The notes under the pieces: generated by a model | The model's input: only the letters and a program-made list of their open reading frames with translations | Told to the model about the DNA's origin: nothing | Databases searched by the model: none | Position numbers and translations under genes: made by a program | Shown: in pieces, positions 28,425-37,648 of the stretch | Numbering within the stretch: the stretch's first letter is position 1 | Layout of the letters: each line of letters starts with the position of its first letter | Source: Mesorhizobium sp. J18 | GTDB taxonomy: Bacteria; Pseudomonadota; Alphaproteobacteria; Rhizobiales; Rhizobiaceae | Assembly: GCF_007829525.1 (NCBI RefSeq) | Contig: NZ_VLJP01000045.1 | Span: 1 to 62,011, forward strand | Length of the DNA stretch: 62,011 nt | Direction of reading: 5' to 3'

Positions 28425-29177
28425 TCAATATACTGCAATTCTGCGACCATTCAGCGACTCGACGGCGATCTGGGTCTCGTAGATTTCGCTCAGAAGATCT
28501 TGCTGAATGACCTCCTGCATAGCACCGTGGGCGACGATGCGGCCGTTCTTCATGGCAATGATATGGTCGGAATAGGCGGATGCCATGTTGATATCATGCA
28601 GGACGACGATCACCGTCTTGCGGAACTCGTCCGCCGCCCGGCGGACAAGACGCATGATTTCGACGGCGTGCTTGATGTCCAGATTGTTAAGCGGCTCATC
28701 GAGCAGCACGTAATCGGTATTCTGGCACATCACCATCGCCACGAATGCGCGCTGGCGCTGGCCGCCGGACAGTTCATCCAGGAAGCGGTCGGCACAGGCT
28801 TCAAGACCCAGAAACCTCAAGGCATCCCCTACGTGCCGTTCATCCTCCACCGTGTAACGCCCCTTGGAATAAGGATATCGGCCGAAAGTCACCAGATCAC
28901 GCACGGTGAGCCGTGCGGCCATGTGGTTGTCCTGTCTGAGCAGGGAAAGTCTCCTGGCCAGCACGTCGCTCGGCGTCTTCGACACATCCAGCCCATCGAC
29001 CTGAATCGACCCGGCGTCGGGGGACAGCAATCGGCCGATCATGGAAAGCAGCGTCGATTTGCCGGCGCCGTTGGGGCCGATGATGGAAGTGACCCCGCCC
29101 GAAGGAAGCGTGATGGAGATATCGTCCACGACAACAGTTTCGCCGTAGGATTTTGTCACTTTCTCAATCTCAATCAT
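28425..29177 (-). CDS. Iron-siderophore ABC transporter ATP-binding protein
   Basis: A 250-residue FecCD-type ATPase: Walker A GPNGAGKST (near 34), signature [13 protein letters not shown] and Walker B DYVLLDEPLNNLD. The DNxxAARLTVRDLVxFGRYPYS pattern (residues about 83-104) is typical of iron-chelate importers (FepC, CeuD). Its ATG overlaps the stop of the upstream permease by four bases. Last gene of the siderophore operon. Confidence 0.92.
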   Translation of the reverse strand: MIEIEKVTKSYGETVVVDDISITLPSGGVTSIIGPNGAGKSTLLSMIGRLLSPDAGSIQVDGLDVSKTPSDVLARRLSLLRQDNHMAARLTVRDLVTFGRYPYSKGRYTVEDERHVGDALRFLGLEACADRFLDELSGGQRQRAFVAMVMCQNTDYVLLDEPLNNLDIKHAVEIMRLVRRAADEFRKTVIVVLHDINMASAYSDHIIAMKNGRIVAHGAMQEVIQQDLLSEIYETQIAVESLNGRRIAVY

Positions 29178-30142
29178 CGGGCCGCTCCCCTGACCACGAG
29201 CAGAATGAAGAAGATGCCGCCGATGAATTCGATGATCATGGACAATGCGGCATCGAGGCCGAAGACGCGCTCCAGGACCACCTGCCCGCCGACAAGAAGA
29301 GCAATGGCAATGAGCGCCGCTGCCGGAAGAAGGATCGCGTGCCGTGACGCAGGCAATAACAGATAGGCAAGGTTGGCGACCAGTAGCCCGAAGAAGGTGA
29401 CCGGACCCACCAGCGCCGTCGAAACCGCCACGAGAAGCGTGATCATCCCCAGCCCCAGGGTGACGACGCGCCGATGCTCGACACCAAGAACAATTGCATT
29501 TTCGCGCCCCAGCGCGAGTACGTCGAATACCGGCAGCATGCGCATGACAGCAAGACTGACCGCCATCACCATTACGACAGAAAGGCCCAAAAGGGTGCTA
29601 TCGATCGAATTGAAGCTTGCGAAGAGCCTGTCCTGCAGGACAAGGAATTCGCTTGGATCGATGACCCGTTGCAGGAAGCTCGCCGTGCTTCGGAACAGAA
29701 TGCCGAAGATGATTCCAACCAGCATCAGGAGGTGCAAACTGCGGACCGCACCTGAAACCAGCCACCGATAGAGCAATCCGGCAAAGACGACGAGCACACT
29801 GACCTCGAGCGCGAAAAGAATATGCGGATTGGCGGCCGATATCCGCGAAGCGCCGACAAAGAAAACAAGAACCGTCTGGATGAGAATATAAAGGGAGTCG
29901 AAACCCATGATAGAGGGCGTGAGGATCCGGTTTCCCGTGATTGTCTGAAACAGCACCGTGGAGACGGCGATGGAATAAGCGACAAGCACAAGCCCCAGCA
30001 GCTTGGCACCTCTGAAGGGGATGATGAAGCTCCAGTTCCCGCGCGCGCCGAGCGTCATGAAGGCGATTGAGGCGGTCAGTGCCAGCAGCGCCAGCACGAT
30101 CATCGCCATTCGTGTTCTTTTCCGCCGTGCCTCAGGCGACAC
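29174..30142 (-). CDS. Iron-siderophore ABC transporter permease (FecCD family, second)
   Basis: A 322-residue inner-membrane permease with 8-9 hydrophobic segments. The GTG start overlaps the end of the preceding permease by 11 bases. FecCD-type features include NRILTPSIMGFDSLYIL and GPVTFFGLLVANLAYLL. It most resembles the CeuC/FatC side of catechol and anguibactin-type importers. Confidence 0.9.
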   Translation of the reverse strand: MSPEARRKRTRMAMIVLALLALTASIAFMTLGARGNWSFIIPFRGAKLLGLVLVAYSIAVSTVLFQTITGNRILTPSIMGFDSLYILIQTVLVFFVGASRISAANPHILFALEVSVLVVFAGLLYRWLVSGAVRSLHLLMLVGIIFGILFRSTASFLQRVIDPSEFLVLQDRLFASFNSIDSTLLGLSVVMVMAVSLAVMRMLPVFDVLALGRENAIVLGVEHRRVVTLGLGMITLLVAVSTALVGPVTFFGLLVANLAYLLLPASRHAILLPAAALIAIALLVGGQVVLERVFGLDAALSMIIEFIGGIFFILLVVRGAAR

Positions 30143-31103
30143 GAGCGTTCCTCCGCAGGAGCAGGAAAAGGAAAAAGACAGCGCCTATCACTCCCATCAT
30201 CGTGCCGATCGGAATCTCGAATGGGTAGATGATGAGGCGACCGCCGATATCGCATATGAGCACGAGACCGGCCCCAATCAGTCCCACCCAGGGAAGAGAG
30301 CGGCGGATATTGTCTCCCATCATCATGCTGACGACATTGGGCACGATCAGCCCAAGGAAGGGAATGGTGCCGACGGTCACCACCACGGCGGCGCTCACCA
30401 GGGCAATGATCGCCAGACCGAGTGAAAGGACACGCCGGTGATTGAGGCCAAGATTGGTGGTGAATTCCTGCCCGAGACCGGCAACGGTGAAGCGGTCAGC
30501 CGCCAGATAGGCAAGGGCGGTCAGGCCTGCCACGATCCATAAAAGCTCATAGCGGCCGCGCAACACGATGGAAAAATCTCCCGTCGTCCATGCGCCGATG
30601 GATTGCAGAAGGTCGAAGCGGAAAGCGAGAAATGTGGTGGCGGCCCCTATCACTCCGCCAAGCATGATGCCGACAAGGGGCACCATGAGTGTCGAACGAA
30701 GCGGGATCGTTCTGAGGATGCGCAGGAAAAGCGCCGTGCCCGCGAGTGCAAAAAGAGCTGCTACCAGCATCTTGACCATCACTGACGCACCCGGCGCGAC
30801 AAGCATCATGACGAGCATGCCGAGCGTGGCCGAATCCACCGTGCCCACCGTCGATGGCTCGACGAAGCGATTGCGCGCCAGCATCTGCATGATGAGCCCC
30901 CCCACCGCCATGCCCATGCCGGCCAGCACCAGTGCGAGCGTTCGTGGAATCCGGCTGGCCAGTAAAATTTCACGGGCATGTGCATCGCCCTGGACGAGAC
31001 CGCCCACCGTAACGTCCGACACGCCAACGAAAAGGCTCGTCAGGACAAGGGCCAGGAGCAAGAAGCTGGCTGCCGCAAGGCTGGCTGGCGAGAAAGGACT
31101 CAC
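30132..31103 (-). CDS. Iron-siderophore ABC transporter permease (FecCD family, first)
   Basis: A 323-residue inner-membrane permease starting at GTG, with the classic SRIPRTLALVLAGMGMAVGG, RNRFVEPSTVGTVDSATLG and GTIPFLGLIVPNVVSMMMGD motifs of the FecCD/BtuC fold (CeuB/FatD side). It pairs with the following permease. Eighty-four bases separate it from the binding-protein gene upstream. Confidence 0.92.
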   Translation of the reverse strand: MSPFSPASLAAASFLLLALVLTSLFVGVSDVTVGGLVQGDAHAREILLASRIPRTLALVLAGMGMAVGGLIMQMLARNRFVEPSTVGTVDSATLGMLVMMLVAPGASVMVKMLVAALFALAGTALFLRILRTIPLRSTLMVPLVGIMLGGVIGAATTFLAFRFDLLQSIGAWTTGDFSIVLRGRYELLWIVAGLTALAYLAADRFTVAGLGQEFTTNLGLNHRRVLSLGLAIIALVSAAVVVTVGTIPFLGLIVPNVVSMMMGDNIRRSLPWVGLIGAGLVLICDIGGRLIIYPFEIPIGTMMGVIGAVFFLFLLLRRNARVA

Positions 31104-31187
31104 AGAATTTCGCTCACACTGGCGAGGGGCAGAAAAGCTTCGCGGCCGGATGGGACACCGACCGCGAACGCCTTTTGATGGCGAAGA

Positions 31188-32105
31188 TCAGTTGTTCCCG
31201 GAAAGCGCTTCGGCGATCTGCCTAGCATTCATTTGCATCGCCGTCAGGCCACCGCCGACGAGATACCAGTTCGGTGCATTAAGATAGACGACCTGCTGCT
31301 TCTGCCACGCGGTGGTCTGTCGTACAAGATCGTTGTCGAGCAGTTGCTGAGCCGACTGCCCTTCCCGGCCGATTGCCGCATCCCGGTCGAGCACGAACAG
31401 CCAGTCCGGATTGTTCTCGAGAATGAACTCGTTGGAGATCGCCTGTCCGTGGGTGCCGGTCTTCAATCCTTCGGCGGCCGGTGTAAAGCCAAAGGCGCCG
31501 TAGATGATGCCAAAGCGCCCGCCCGGACCATGCGCGCTCATACGTCCGCCGGTCGTCAATACAACCAGCACGCGTCCGGCATCCTTGGCTGCTTCCTTGA
31601 GCTTTTCGATATCGGCTGACAGGGAAGCAAGCTTTTCTTTCGCCTCCGTTTCCTTGCCAAAGATGCGTGCCAGCGTCTCCACATTGGAGCGCATGCTGTT
31701 CAGATAGTCTGTTTGATCGACGCTCAGATCGATGGTTGGCGCGAGCTTGGCAATCTCCGCATATTTGGCCGCAGAGCGGCCGCCGACGATGATGAGATCC
31801 GGTTCAAGCGTACTGACCGCTTCGTAATCGGGTTCGAAAAGGGTGCCAATCTCGGCCGTGGCGCCGTCACTGTACTTGGCCAGATATTCGGGCTTTGCCC
31901 CGCCCGGCACGCCGTCTACCTCAACGCCGAGAGCATCGAGTGTGTCCAACGACGCAAGATCGAACACCAGCACGGTTTCGGGATTGGCGGAAACGGTGGT
32001 CTCACCCTGTGCATGCTTGATCGTCAGATCCTGCGCTCGCGTCGGAATGACCGCCGCAGCCACCGCAAGGGCCAAAGCAGTCAGAAAAATCATCGGCTTG
32101 TTCAT
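31188..32105 (-). CDS. Siderophore-binding periplasmic protein (FatB/CeuE-like)
   Basis: A 305-residue type III (FepB/CeuE) binding protein with a Sec leader cut near TRAQ; there is no lipobox Cys. The two lobes are joined by a long helix, and the sequence has IGTLFEPDYEAVSTLEPDLI and later LVVLTTGGRMSAHGPGGRFG, close to anguibactin/petrobactin-type binding proteins. It lies 29 bases after the ferric reductase gene and feeds the two FecCD permeases. Confidence 0.9.
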   Translation of the reverse strand: MNKPMIFLTALALAVAAAVIPTRAQDLTIKHAQGETTVSANPETVLVFDLASLDTLDALGVEVDGVPGGAKPEYLAKYSDGATAEIGTLFEPDYEAVSTLEPDLIIVGGRSAAKYAEIAKLAPTIDLSVDQTDYLNSMRSNVETLARIFGKETEAKEKLASLSADIEKLKEAAKDAGRVLVVLTTGGRMSAHGPGGRFGIIYGAFGFTPAAEGLKTGTHGQAISNEFILENNPDWLFVLDRDAAIGREGQSAQQLLDNDLVRQTTAWQKQQVVYLNAPNWYLVGGGLTAMQMNARQIAEALSGNN

Positions 32106-32134
32106 TGTTCTTGCCTTTGTCGAATAGTTAAGTC

Positions 32135-32902
32135 TCAGTCGTCCACATGATCATGGCCGCCAATGCGGCCGGGTCGCCAATAACCTTCCGACAGTATCTG
32201 CTCGCGAGTGAGACCCCGTGCGATCAGGTCGTGCCTTTGCCTGCGCACATTGCTCGTTTCTCCGATCAGATAGGCTTGGCCGCGGCCGGCTGGCAGGCTG
32301 AAATCCGCGATCGCACTGGCCATGAGATTACTCGGCCCTGCAGGTTCGCCTCGCCGGTGGAGCCAGCGGACCTCCAGGTCAGCGGCACTCTCCAGGGGCA
32401 CTTCGTAGTCGGAACCTTCGACCTCGAGAAAGATGAATGCCTTCGCATCGGATGGCATGGTTTCGGCGATATGCGCGATTGCCGGAATGCAGGTCTCGTC
32501 GCCGGTAAAGAGATGCCAGTCGGCGTCCTTCTGGAAAACCGTCCGCCCGCGCGGGCCGCGAATATCGATCCTGTCCCCGGGACGGGCGGAAAGCGCCCAT
32601 CGCGGCCCCGGCGTCTCGCCATGCTTCAGTATGTCGACGGAAATTGTGCCTGCCTGCCGGTCCATGGTGCGGATCGTGTAGTCCCGGCGTCCAAACTCCC
32701 CCTCACCGGTGGGGATCATCATCACCACCGCCTGACCGGGCAGATAATCGAAACCGCTGCCTTGGGGCAGTGACAGCACCACCCGACGCATGTTCGATGG
32801 CGCATCAAAGCTTTCGACCACAGCAACAGTATAGGAGGGCAGTTTCGGCCGCCCTCGACGGAGGGCAGCCTGCAGCAGATCGCCTTGAGGCAAATTGTCC
32901 AA
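32135..32902 (-). CDS. Siderophore-interacting FAD-binding ferric reductase (SIP family)
   Basis: A 255-residue flavoprotein related to ViuB/YqjH that releases iron from imported siderophores by reduction. The N-terminal FAD domain has the motif RRDYTIR; the C-terminal NAD(P)-domain has HLFTGDETCIPAIAHI and the final GYWRPGRIGGHDH, all typical. The chosen TTG start has GGAGA five bases upstream; the frame also extends into the end of the TonB receptor gene, but that part is not conserved. It is the second gene of the siderophore operon. Confidence 0.9.
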   Translation of the reverse strand: MDNLPQGDLLQAALRRGRPKLPSYTVAVVESFDAPSNMRRVVLSLPQGSGFDYLPGQAVVMMIPTGEGEFGRRDYTIRTMDRQAGTISVDILKHGETPGPRWALSARPGDRIDIRGPRGRTVFQKDADWHLFTGDETCIPAIAHIAETMPSDAKAFIFLEVEGSDYEVPLESAADLEVRWLHRRGEPAGPSNLMASAIADFSLPAGRGQAYLIGETSNVRRQRHDLIARGLTREQILSEGYWRPGRIGGHDHVDD

Positions 32903-32918
32903 TCCTGTTCTCCAGGGC

Positions 32919-35000
32919 CTAGAAAGTCGTGGTAAGACCAACCCAGAAGCGCCGGCCTTCCGTCTCGGTGCCAAAATCATCCGGGTCGACCCGCTTGTCG
33001 AACACGTTGTAGACGGCCCCTTTCAGTGTGACATTGTCGCTGAAGGCATAGGCAGCACCGACATCGAAGATCGTGTAGTCTGGATACTCGCTCACGCCGC
33101 CGCGCGTTGATGCGTTGATCTGGGAACCGTGATAGGTGACCAGAGCCCATACGTCTAGATTTTCCATTGCCTGCCAATCGGCCCGCAAGCTGGCCTGATG
33201 CTCAGGCGTGCGGGTAAGCGGAAGGCCCTTGAACTCGCCGGAAGTCTGTTCCGAATCCGTGTAGGTATAGCTGCCGCGGAAGGAGAGCGTCGGCGTTGCG
33301 TCCCAGGTAGCGGTCAACTCCACGCCTTTGATCGTTGCGCCTTCGATATTGTAGCGTTCCCAAAGGCATTTCTCCGTCCCGCTAATTATGTCGGCGGTGC
33401 ATTCTTGCCCCGGGTCTCTGATCGCCCCGGTACTTGTATCAATGATGAGATCCGAATTGGCGTTGCCCAGCTTGTTCTTGAAGTCAGTGTAGAAGAACGT
33501 CGCACCGAGGGTCAGGCCCTGGTAGGAATCCCATACGGCGCCTATCTCGTAGCTGACGCTTTCCTCGGGGACCAGGTCAGGGTTCGGAACAATGACGCCG
33601 GCACCACGCTGGGTCGGATAGTAGTAGCCCGGTGCGATCGATCTTATCTCGGGCGCAAGAAAACCGGTGGAAACACCGCCCTTGACCGTCAGGCTGTCGG
33701 TAGCGTGCCATACCCCATAGAGACGTGGACTCGTATGAGACCCGTATATTTCATGGTGATCCAGGCGGATGCCGCCGGTAAGTGCAAAAGTGTCCGTGAT
33801 GCTCCACTCATCTTCCGCGAACAAGGCCCACTGGTCGATGGAATAGGTTTGGTCGACCGGATCGTCATCATGATCCGTCAACCGTCCATTATTGTACTGG
33901 CCGCCTGTAATCAGGACATGCTGCCCGAAAGCATCGAAGGGGGTCGTAAACTTGCCGTCCAGAACCGTGTTGCGCACGCGCGGTATGCGATCGGTCTTAT
34001 CCCAGTCATCGGCTCCGGCAGCAGACGAATAGCTGGCTCTTCGCCCGAACTCCTGCTGAATGGAAAATTCGGAAGTTGTCGGCCCCCAACGTCCGACATG
34101 AGTCAAGGCCCAGCGGCCATGGTCGAAGTCACGATATGAATCGAGCGGGTCTCTGCCTCCGGCTTCGACCGTTTCGCCGACATGGCTGAGACGCCGCATC
34201 CGCGTTAAAGAGCCTTCGAGATAGATGTCGTGATCTTCATTGGGCGTGAAGGTCAACCGGCCGCCGATATTGCCCTCCTTCGCCTCCTCGACGCCGCCAA
34301 CATACGAATCCTCTTCACGCAGGAACCCGCGACCCCAGACCTGAATGCCAACCAGATCGTCAACGACCGGGCCGCTGACATAGAATGACGACTGGCCGGA
34401 ATTGCCGTATCGCGAATGCTGCTGCGCAGTGCCTTCTACGGTCACACTGCCGGACCATACGTCAGAAACCTTGCGGGTGATTATATTGATCACGCCACCC
34501 ATGGCTTCCGAACCATAGAGCGAGGACATCGGGCCACGTACGATCTCGATCCGCTCTATGGCAGTGATGGGCGGAATGAAGCTCTGTTCGTAACCGGCAC
34601 TGCCGTTCGGTCGCGATTCCCGGGTGTTCTGACGCTTACCGTCCACAAGGATCAGCGTATAGGCTCCAGACAGGCCGCGGATATGAATGTCTTTCTCATT
34701 GGCCGGGCCGGTCACCGTAACGCCCTGCGCCTCCTTCAGGGCGTCGGTCAGATCGCGGAAAGAACCTTTTTCGAGATCTTCCCGCGTGATGACCGTAATG
34801 CTCGCGGGGGCATCGGCGACATTCTGCTCGAATCCCGCAGCAGTGACGACCACCTCCTGAAGCTGTGTTACAACGGGTGCCTGCTCCTGGGCCCACATCG
34901 GGGACGGGATAAGGAAGGCGAGGCTCGTACCCAGTATCCAGTTACGCCTGTCTCTGCAGCGCGAAATTCCTCTCGTACGTGAAGTGCTGACGCAGATCAT
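32919..35000 (-). CDS. TonB-dependent siderophore receptor
   Basis: A 693-residue outer-membrane receptor. After a signal peptide ending at MWAQ comes the TonB box region (QLQEVVVTAA), the plug (about 55-165, with IHIRGLSGAYTLILVDGKR and EIVRGPMSSLYGSEAMGGVI) and a 22-stranded barrel ending in the terminal phenylalanine of FWVGLTTTF. It is closest in style to catechol siderophore receptors (FepA/IrgA/CirA type). First gene of the iron operon; an Irr-box-like palindrome lies 76 bases upstream of the start. Confidence 0.92.
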   Translation of the reverse strand: MICVSTSRTRGISRCRDRRNWILGTSLAFLIPSPMWAQEQAPVVTQLQEVVVTAAGFEQNVADAPASITVITREDLEKGSFRDLTDALKEAQGVTVTGPANEKDIHIRGLSGAYTLILVDGKRQNTRESRPNGSAGYEQSFIPPITAIERIEIVRGPMSSLYGSEAMGGVINIITRKVSDVWSGSVTVEGTAQQHSRYGNSGQSSFYVSGPVVDDLVGIQVWGRGFLREEDSYVGGVEEAKEGNIGGRLTFTPNEDHDIYLEGSLTRMRRLSHVGETVEAGGRDPLDSYRDFDHGRWALTHVGRWGPTTSEFSIQQEFGRRASYSSAAGADDWDKTDRIPRVRNTVLDGKFTTPFDAFGQHVLITGGQYNNGRLTDHDDDPVDQTYSIDQWALFAEDEWSITDTFALTGGIRLDHHEIYGSHTSPRLYGVWHATDSLTVKGGVSTGFLAPEIRSIAPGYYYPTQRGAGVIVPNPDLVPEESVSYEIGAVWDSYQGLTLGATFFYTDFKNKLGNANSDLIIDTSTGAIRDPGQECTADIISGTEKCLWERYNIEGATIKGVELTATWDATPTLSFRGSYTYTDSEQTSGEFKGLPLTRTPEHQASLRADWQAMENLDVWALVTYHGSQINASTRGGVSEYPDYTIFDVGAAYAFSDNVTLKGAVYNVFDKRVDPDDFGTETEGRRFWVGLTTTF

Positions 35001-35075
35001 AGTGTTGCCCGTCCGACTAAAACATGAGAACACAACTCCTATTAAATTTGCCTGGAAGCCGGTCAACGATGATCT

Positions 35076-35092
35076 TTGAGAACAATTCTAAA
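35076..35092. promoter_or_regulatory. Candidate Irr box / iron control element (ICE)
   Basis: TTGAGAA-CAA-TTCTAAA matches the published rhizobial ICE consensus TTTAGAA-N3-TTCTAAA at 13 of 14 fixed positions with the exact three-base spacing. It lies in the 170-base divergent region between the TonB receptor and the LysR-TrpD2 fusion. The irr gene itself is at 47332-47766. Confidence 0.65.
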
Positions 35093-35170
35093 TTCGCAGC
35101 GGAGCAACTTCCCGCCAAGGCGGACCGCATGCGGGATCCGCGGACGAACCCTCCAAAACATCGGAGCGCA

Positions 35171-36613
35171 ATGCGCGCGGAATCGGCAAACGAACAAGGG
35201 CAAGGTGGCGCAAGTTCCGCTGGCCGCATGGGGCGGCTGAGGCTGCTCATTGCCCTTGACGCGCTGCTTGTTGAGGGAAGCGTCAGCAAGGCCGCGGAAA
35301 GGCTGGCTATGGGCACGCCCGCCATGAGCCGCCTGTTGGCCCAAATCCGTGAGACCTATGGCGACCCCATCCTTCTGCGCCGAGGCCGGACGATGGTGCC
35401 GACTCCCTTTGCGGAACAGCTGCGGCTGAGGCTGCGAGCCCTCGCAACAGAGGCCGAGGCATTGCTCGAGTCCACCGGCACGCCAGGGCTCGACGGTTCC
35501 GCTCCTGCCAGCAAGGTTTTGTCAAGGCCGCTTCTGAAAGCGCCGCCGCTCGCGATGCGCCGGACCGTCTCGCTGGAAGGTGAGCCAAGCCCGGAACAAC
35601 TCGCACGCAGACTGAACGAGATATCGGCGGATGCCGAACCGCAGCGGCGGCTTGCAAAGCACATTGCCACCATTGGCGGCGGGGCCGGACGATCCCGGCC
35701 GCTAACCATGGACGAGGCGGATGAGGCCATGTCCATAATCCTTGATGGTAAAGCAGACCCGATACAGATTGGCGCGCTTTTCATTGCCATGCAGTATCGC
35801 GGCATTGTTGCCCCCGAGCTTGCAGGCCTGGCTCGGGCCGCGCAACGAAAGGCAGGGGCTCTTCCATTTGGTGATGGGAGTGCTGACCTCGATTGGCCCG
35901 CCTATCTTTCTCCGCGCCGCGGCAGCGCACCCTGGTTTCTGTTCTCAGCCAAGCTGCTCGCAAATTCGGGAAGGAAGGTCCTGCTGCACGGTTTCGGTGG
36001 GGACGAAGGCTACTTGAGTGAAGGGCTGAAGTTTCTGGGCATCCCGATATGCGGTTCAATCATGGAGGCTCGATCCTGCTTGGAGAAAGAGCGGATCGCC
36101 TTCCTGGGTATCGGCGCTGTTTCGGCGCAGTTGCGCGCCCTTGTCGGCCTCTACGCGCTTTTCGAAATGCGCTCGCCGCTCAATTTGCTCGTGCATCTGC
36201 TTAACCCGCTTGGAGCGCGATCCAGTCTTTTGGGCGTACCGGCGCAGCCTTATCGAGAAATCATGCGGGATGCCGCCGCACTTCTTGGGTGGCAGAATCT
36301 TACGATTATCGCCAACAGCCGTGATGTCGCACAATTTACCCCGTTCCGGACTACTGAATTGATCCGGCTTGTGCGCGGCGAACCTCGGGAGACCATCATC
36401 AAATCTGCTCCGCAACCGCCTCGGCAAGCCAAGACCGGGTTGAATACAATGGAATTCTGGAAAGCCGTTTGGGAAGGGGCTGCGAGGGATGAACATGCCG
36501 TCGAAGTGGTCTCCACCACTACTGCCGTAGGTTTGGGACTGCTGGAGGGAGACGCCATGATGTGGGAAAAGGCATATTCATCCGCCAAGAATCTTTGGAG
36601 CCAAAGGCCGTAA
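35171..36613 (+). CDS. Fusion of a LysR-type DNA-binding domain with a TrpD2/YbiB-like glycosyltransferase 3 domain
   Basis: A 480-residue protein. Residues about 20-85 form a LysR-type winged helix (LVEGSVSKAAERLAMGTPAM, then DPILLRRGRTMVPTPFAEQL). Residues about 165-480 match the anthranilate phosphoribosyltransferase fold: an N-terminal helical domain (IILDGKADPIQIGALFIAMQ) and a Glycos_transf_3 domain. The PRPP loop GTGGD and the KHGNR motif of true TrpD are missing (HGFGGDE stands at about residue 274), so it belongs nearer TrpD2/YbiB, which bind nucleic acid. The LysR ligand domain has been replaced. The ATG follows CGGAG; an earlier ATG at 35024 would put the candidate Irr box inside the gene. 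Divergent from the siderophore operon; its function is unknown. Confidence 0.82.
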   Translation: MRAESANEQGQGGASSAGRMGRLRLLIALDALLVEGSVSKAAERLAMGTPAMSRLLAQIRETYGDPILLRRGRTMVPTPFAEQLRLRLRALATEAEALLESTGTPGLDGSAPASKVLSRPLLKAPPLAMRRTVSLEGEPSPEQLARRLNEISADAEPQRRLAKHIATIGGGAGRSRPLTMDEADEAMSIILDGKADPIQIGALFIAMQYRGIVAPELAGLARAAQRKAGALPFGDGSADLDWPAYLSPRRGSAPWFLFSAKLLANSGRKVLLHGFGGDEGYLSEGLKFLGIPICGSIMEARSCLEKERIAFLGIGAVSAQLRALVGLYALFEMRSPLNLLVHLLNPLGARSSLLGVPAQPYREIMRDAAALLGWQNLTIIANSRDVAQFTPFRTTELIRLVRGEPRETIIKSAPQPPRQAKTGLNTMEFWKAVWEGAARDEHAVEVVSTTTAVGLGLLEGDAMMWEKAYSSAKNLWSQRP

Positions 36614-36750
36614 AGCCTTTGCCACCGAGTGGCCGGAATTGCCGCCTTTGTCGATCGTGTCCAGGTTCCTGCGTTTGCCGTTGCAAGAACCACACAAAGT
36701 AAGGAAGAAACCTGTTAGACATCCAGCGGCACTATCAGGAGAGGAATTTC

Positions 36751-37524
36751 ATGGCTTACGAGACGATCCTTGTGGAGACCCGCGGCCGCGTCGGCCTCAT
36801 CACGCTCAATCGGCCGAAAGCGCTCAACGCGCTGAACTCCACCGTTCTGAAGGAGGTGGTGGCCGCAGCCGAGGCTTTCGACCAGGATCCAAAGATCGGG
36901 GCGATGGTTCTGACCGGTTCCGAAAAGGCGTTCGCGGCCGGCGCCGATATCAAGGAGATGCAGCCCAAGGCCTATATCGACGTCTATATGGAAGACTTCT
37001 TCGGCGGCTGGGAGCAGTTCACGCGCGTCAGAAAGCCGATCATTGCCGCGGTGGCCGGCTATGCGCTTGGCGGCGGCTGCGAACTGGCGATGATGTGCGA
37101 TTTCATAGTGGCGGCGGAGAACGCCAAGTTCGGCCAGCCGGAGATCACCCTTGGCGTCATGCCCGGCATGGGTGGCTCGCAGCGCCTTACCCGTTTCGTC
37201 GGTAAGTCCAAGGCGATGGATATGTGCCTTACAGGCCGCATGATGGACGCTGCCGAAGCCGAGCGTTCTGGCTTGGTTTCGCGCGTGGTCCCTACCGGAG
37301 AGCTGATCGAGGAAACCCTTAAGATCGCGACAAAAATCGCCGAATTCTCCCTGCCGGCCGTCATGATGACCAAGGAATCGGTCAATCGGGCCTATGAGAC
37401 GACGCTTGCCGAGGGCCTGCGCTTCGAAAGGCGCGTGTTCCATTCCCTCTTTGCGCTCGACGACCAGAAGGAAGGCATGGCCGCCTTCAATGAGAAAAGA
37501 TCAGCCAATTTCAAGAACCGTTGA
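36751..37524 (+). CDS. Enoyl-CoA hydratase
   Basis: A crotonase-family enzyme of 257 residues. The start has an AGGAGAGG ribosome site. The oxyanion-hole segments [11 protein letters not shown] and [13 protein letters not shown], and both catalytic Glu residues ([17 protein letters not shown] region), are intact, so it is probably a genuine beta-oxidation hydratase. In rhizobia this gene (fadB1/echA) is regularly followed by rpsT and dnaA, as here. Confidence 0.93.
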   Translation: MAYETILVETRGRVGLITLNRPKALNALNSTVLKEVVAAAEAFDQDPKIGAMVLTGSEKAFAAGADIKEMQPKAYIDVYMEDFFGGWEQFTRVRKPIIAAVAGYALGGGCELAMMCDFIVAAENAKFGQPEITLGVMPGMGGSQRLTRFVGKSKAMDMCLTGRMMDAAEAERSGLVSRVVPTGELIEETLKIATKIAEFSLPAVMMTKESVNRAYETTLAEGLRFERRVFHSLFALDDQKEGMAAFNEKRSANFKNR

Positions 37525-37648
37525 GCGTTGACGGAAGCGGAAACCTCCACTATAAGCCCCCACGACTGAGGTGGCCGTCCGGCTGCCCTTTTGTTTTTGC
37601 GCCCGTCAGACTGCGGTCCGGGCTTCGGATACAGGATAGAGAGGAAAT

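Noticed and set aside
35024-35170. An earlier start for the LysR-TrpD2 fusion
   Set aside because: The added residues precede a normal LysR N-terminus, the ribosome site is poor, and the candidate Irr box would fall inside the gene.
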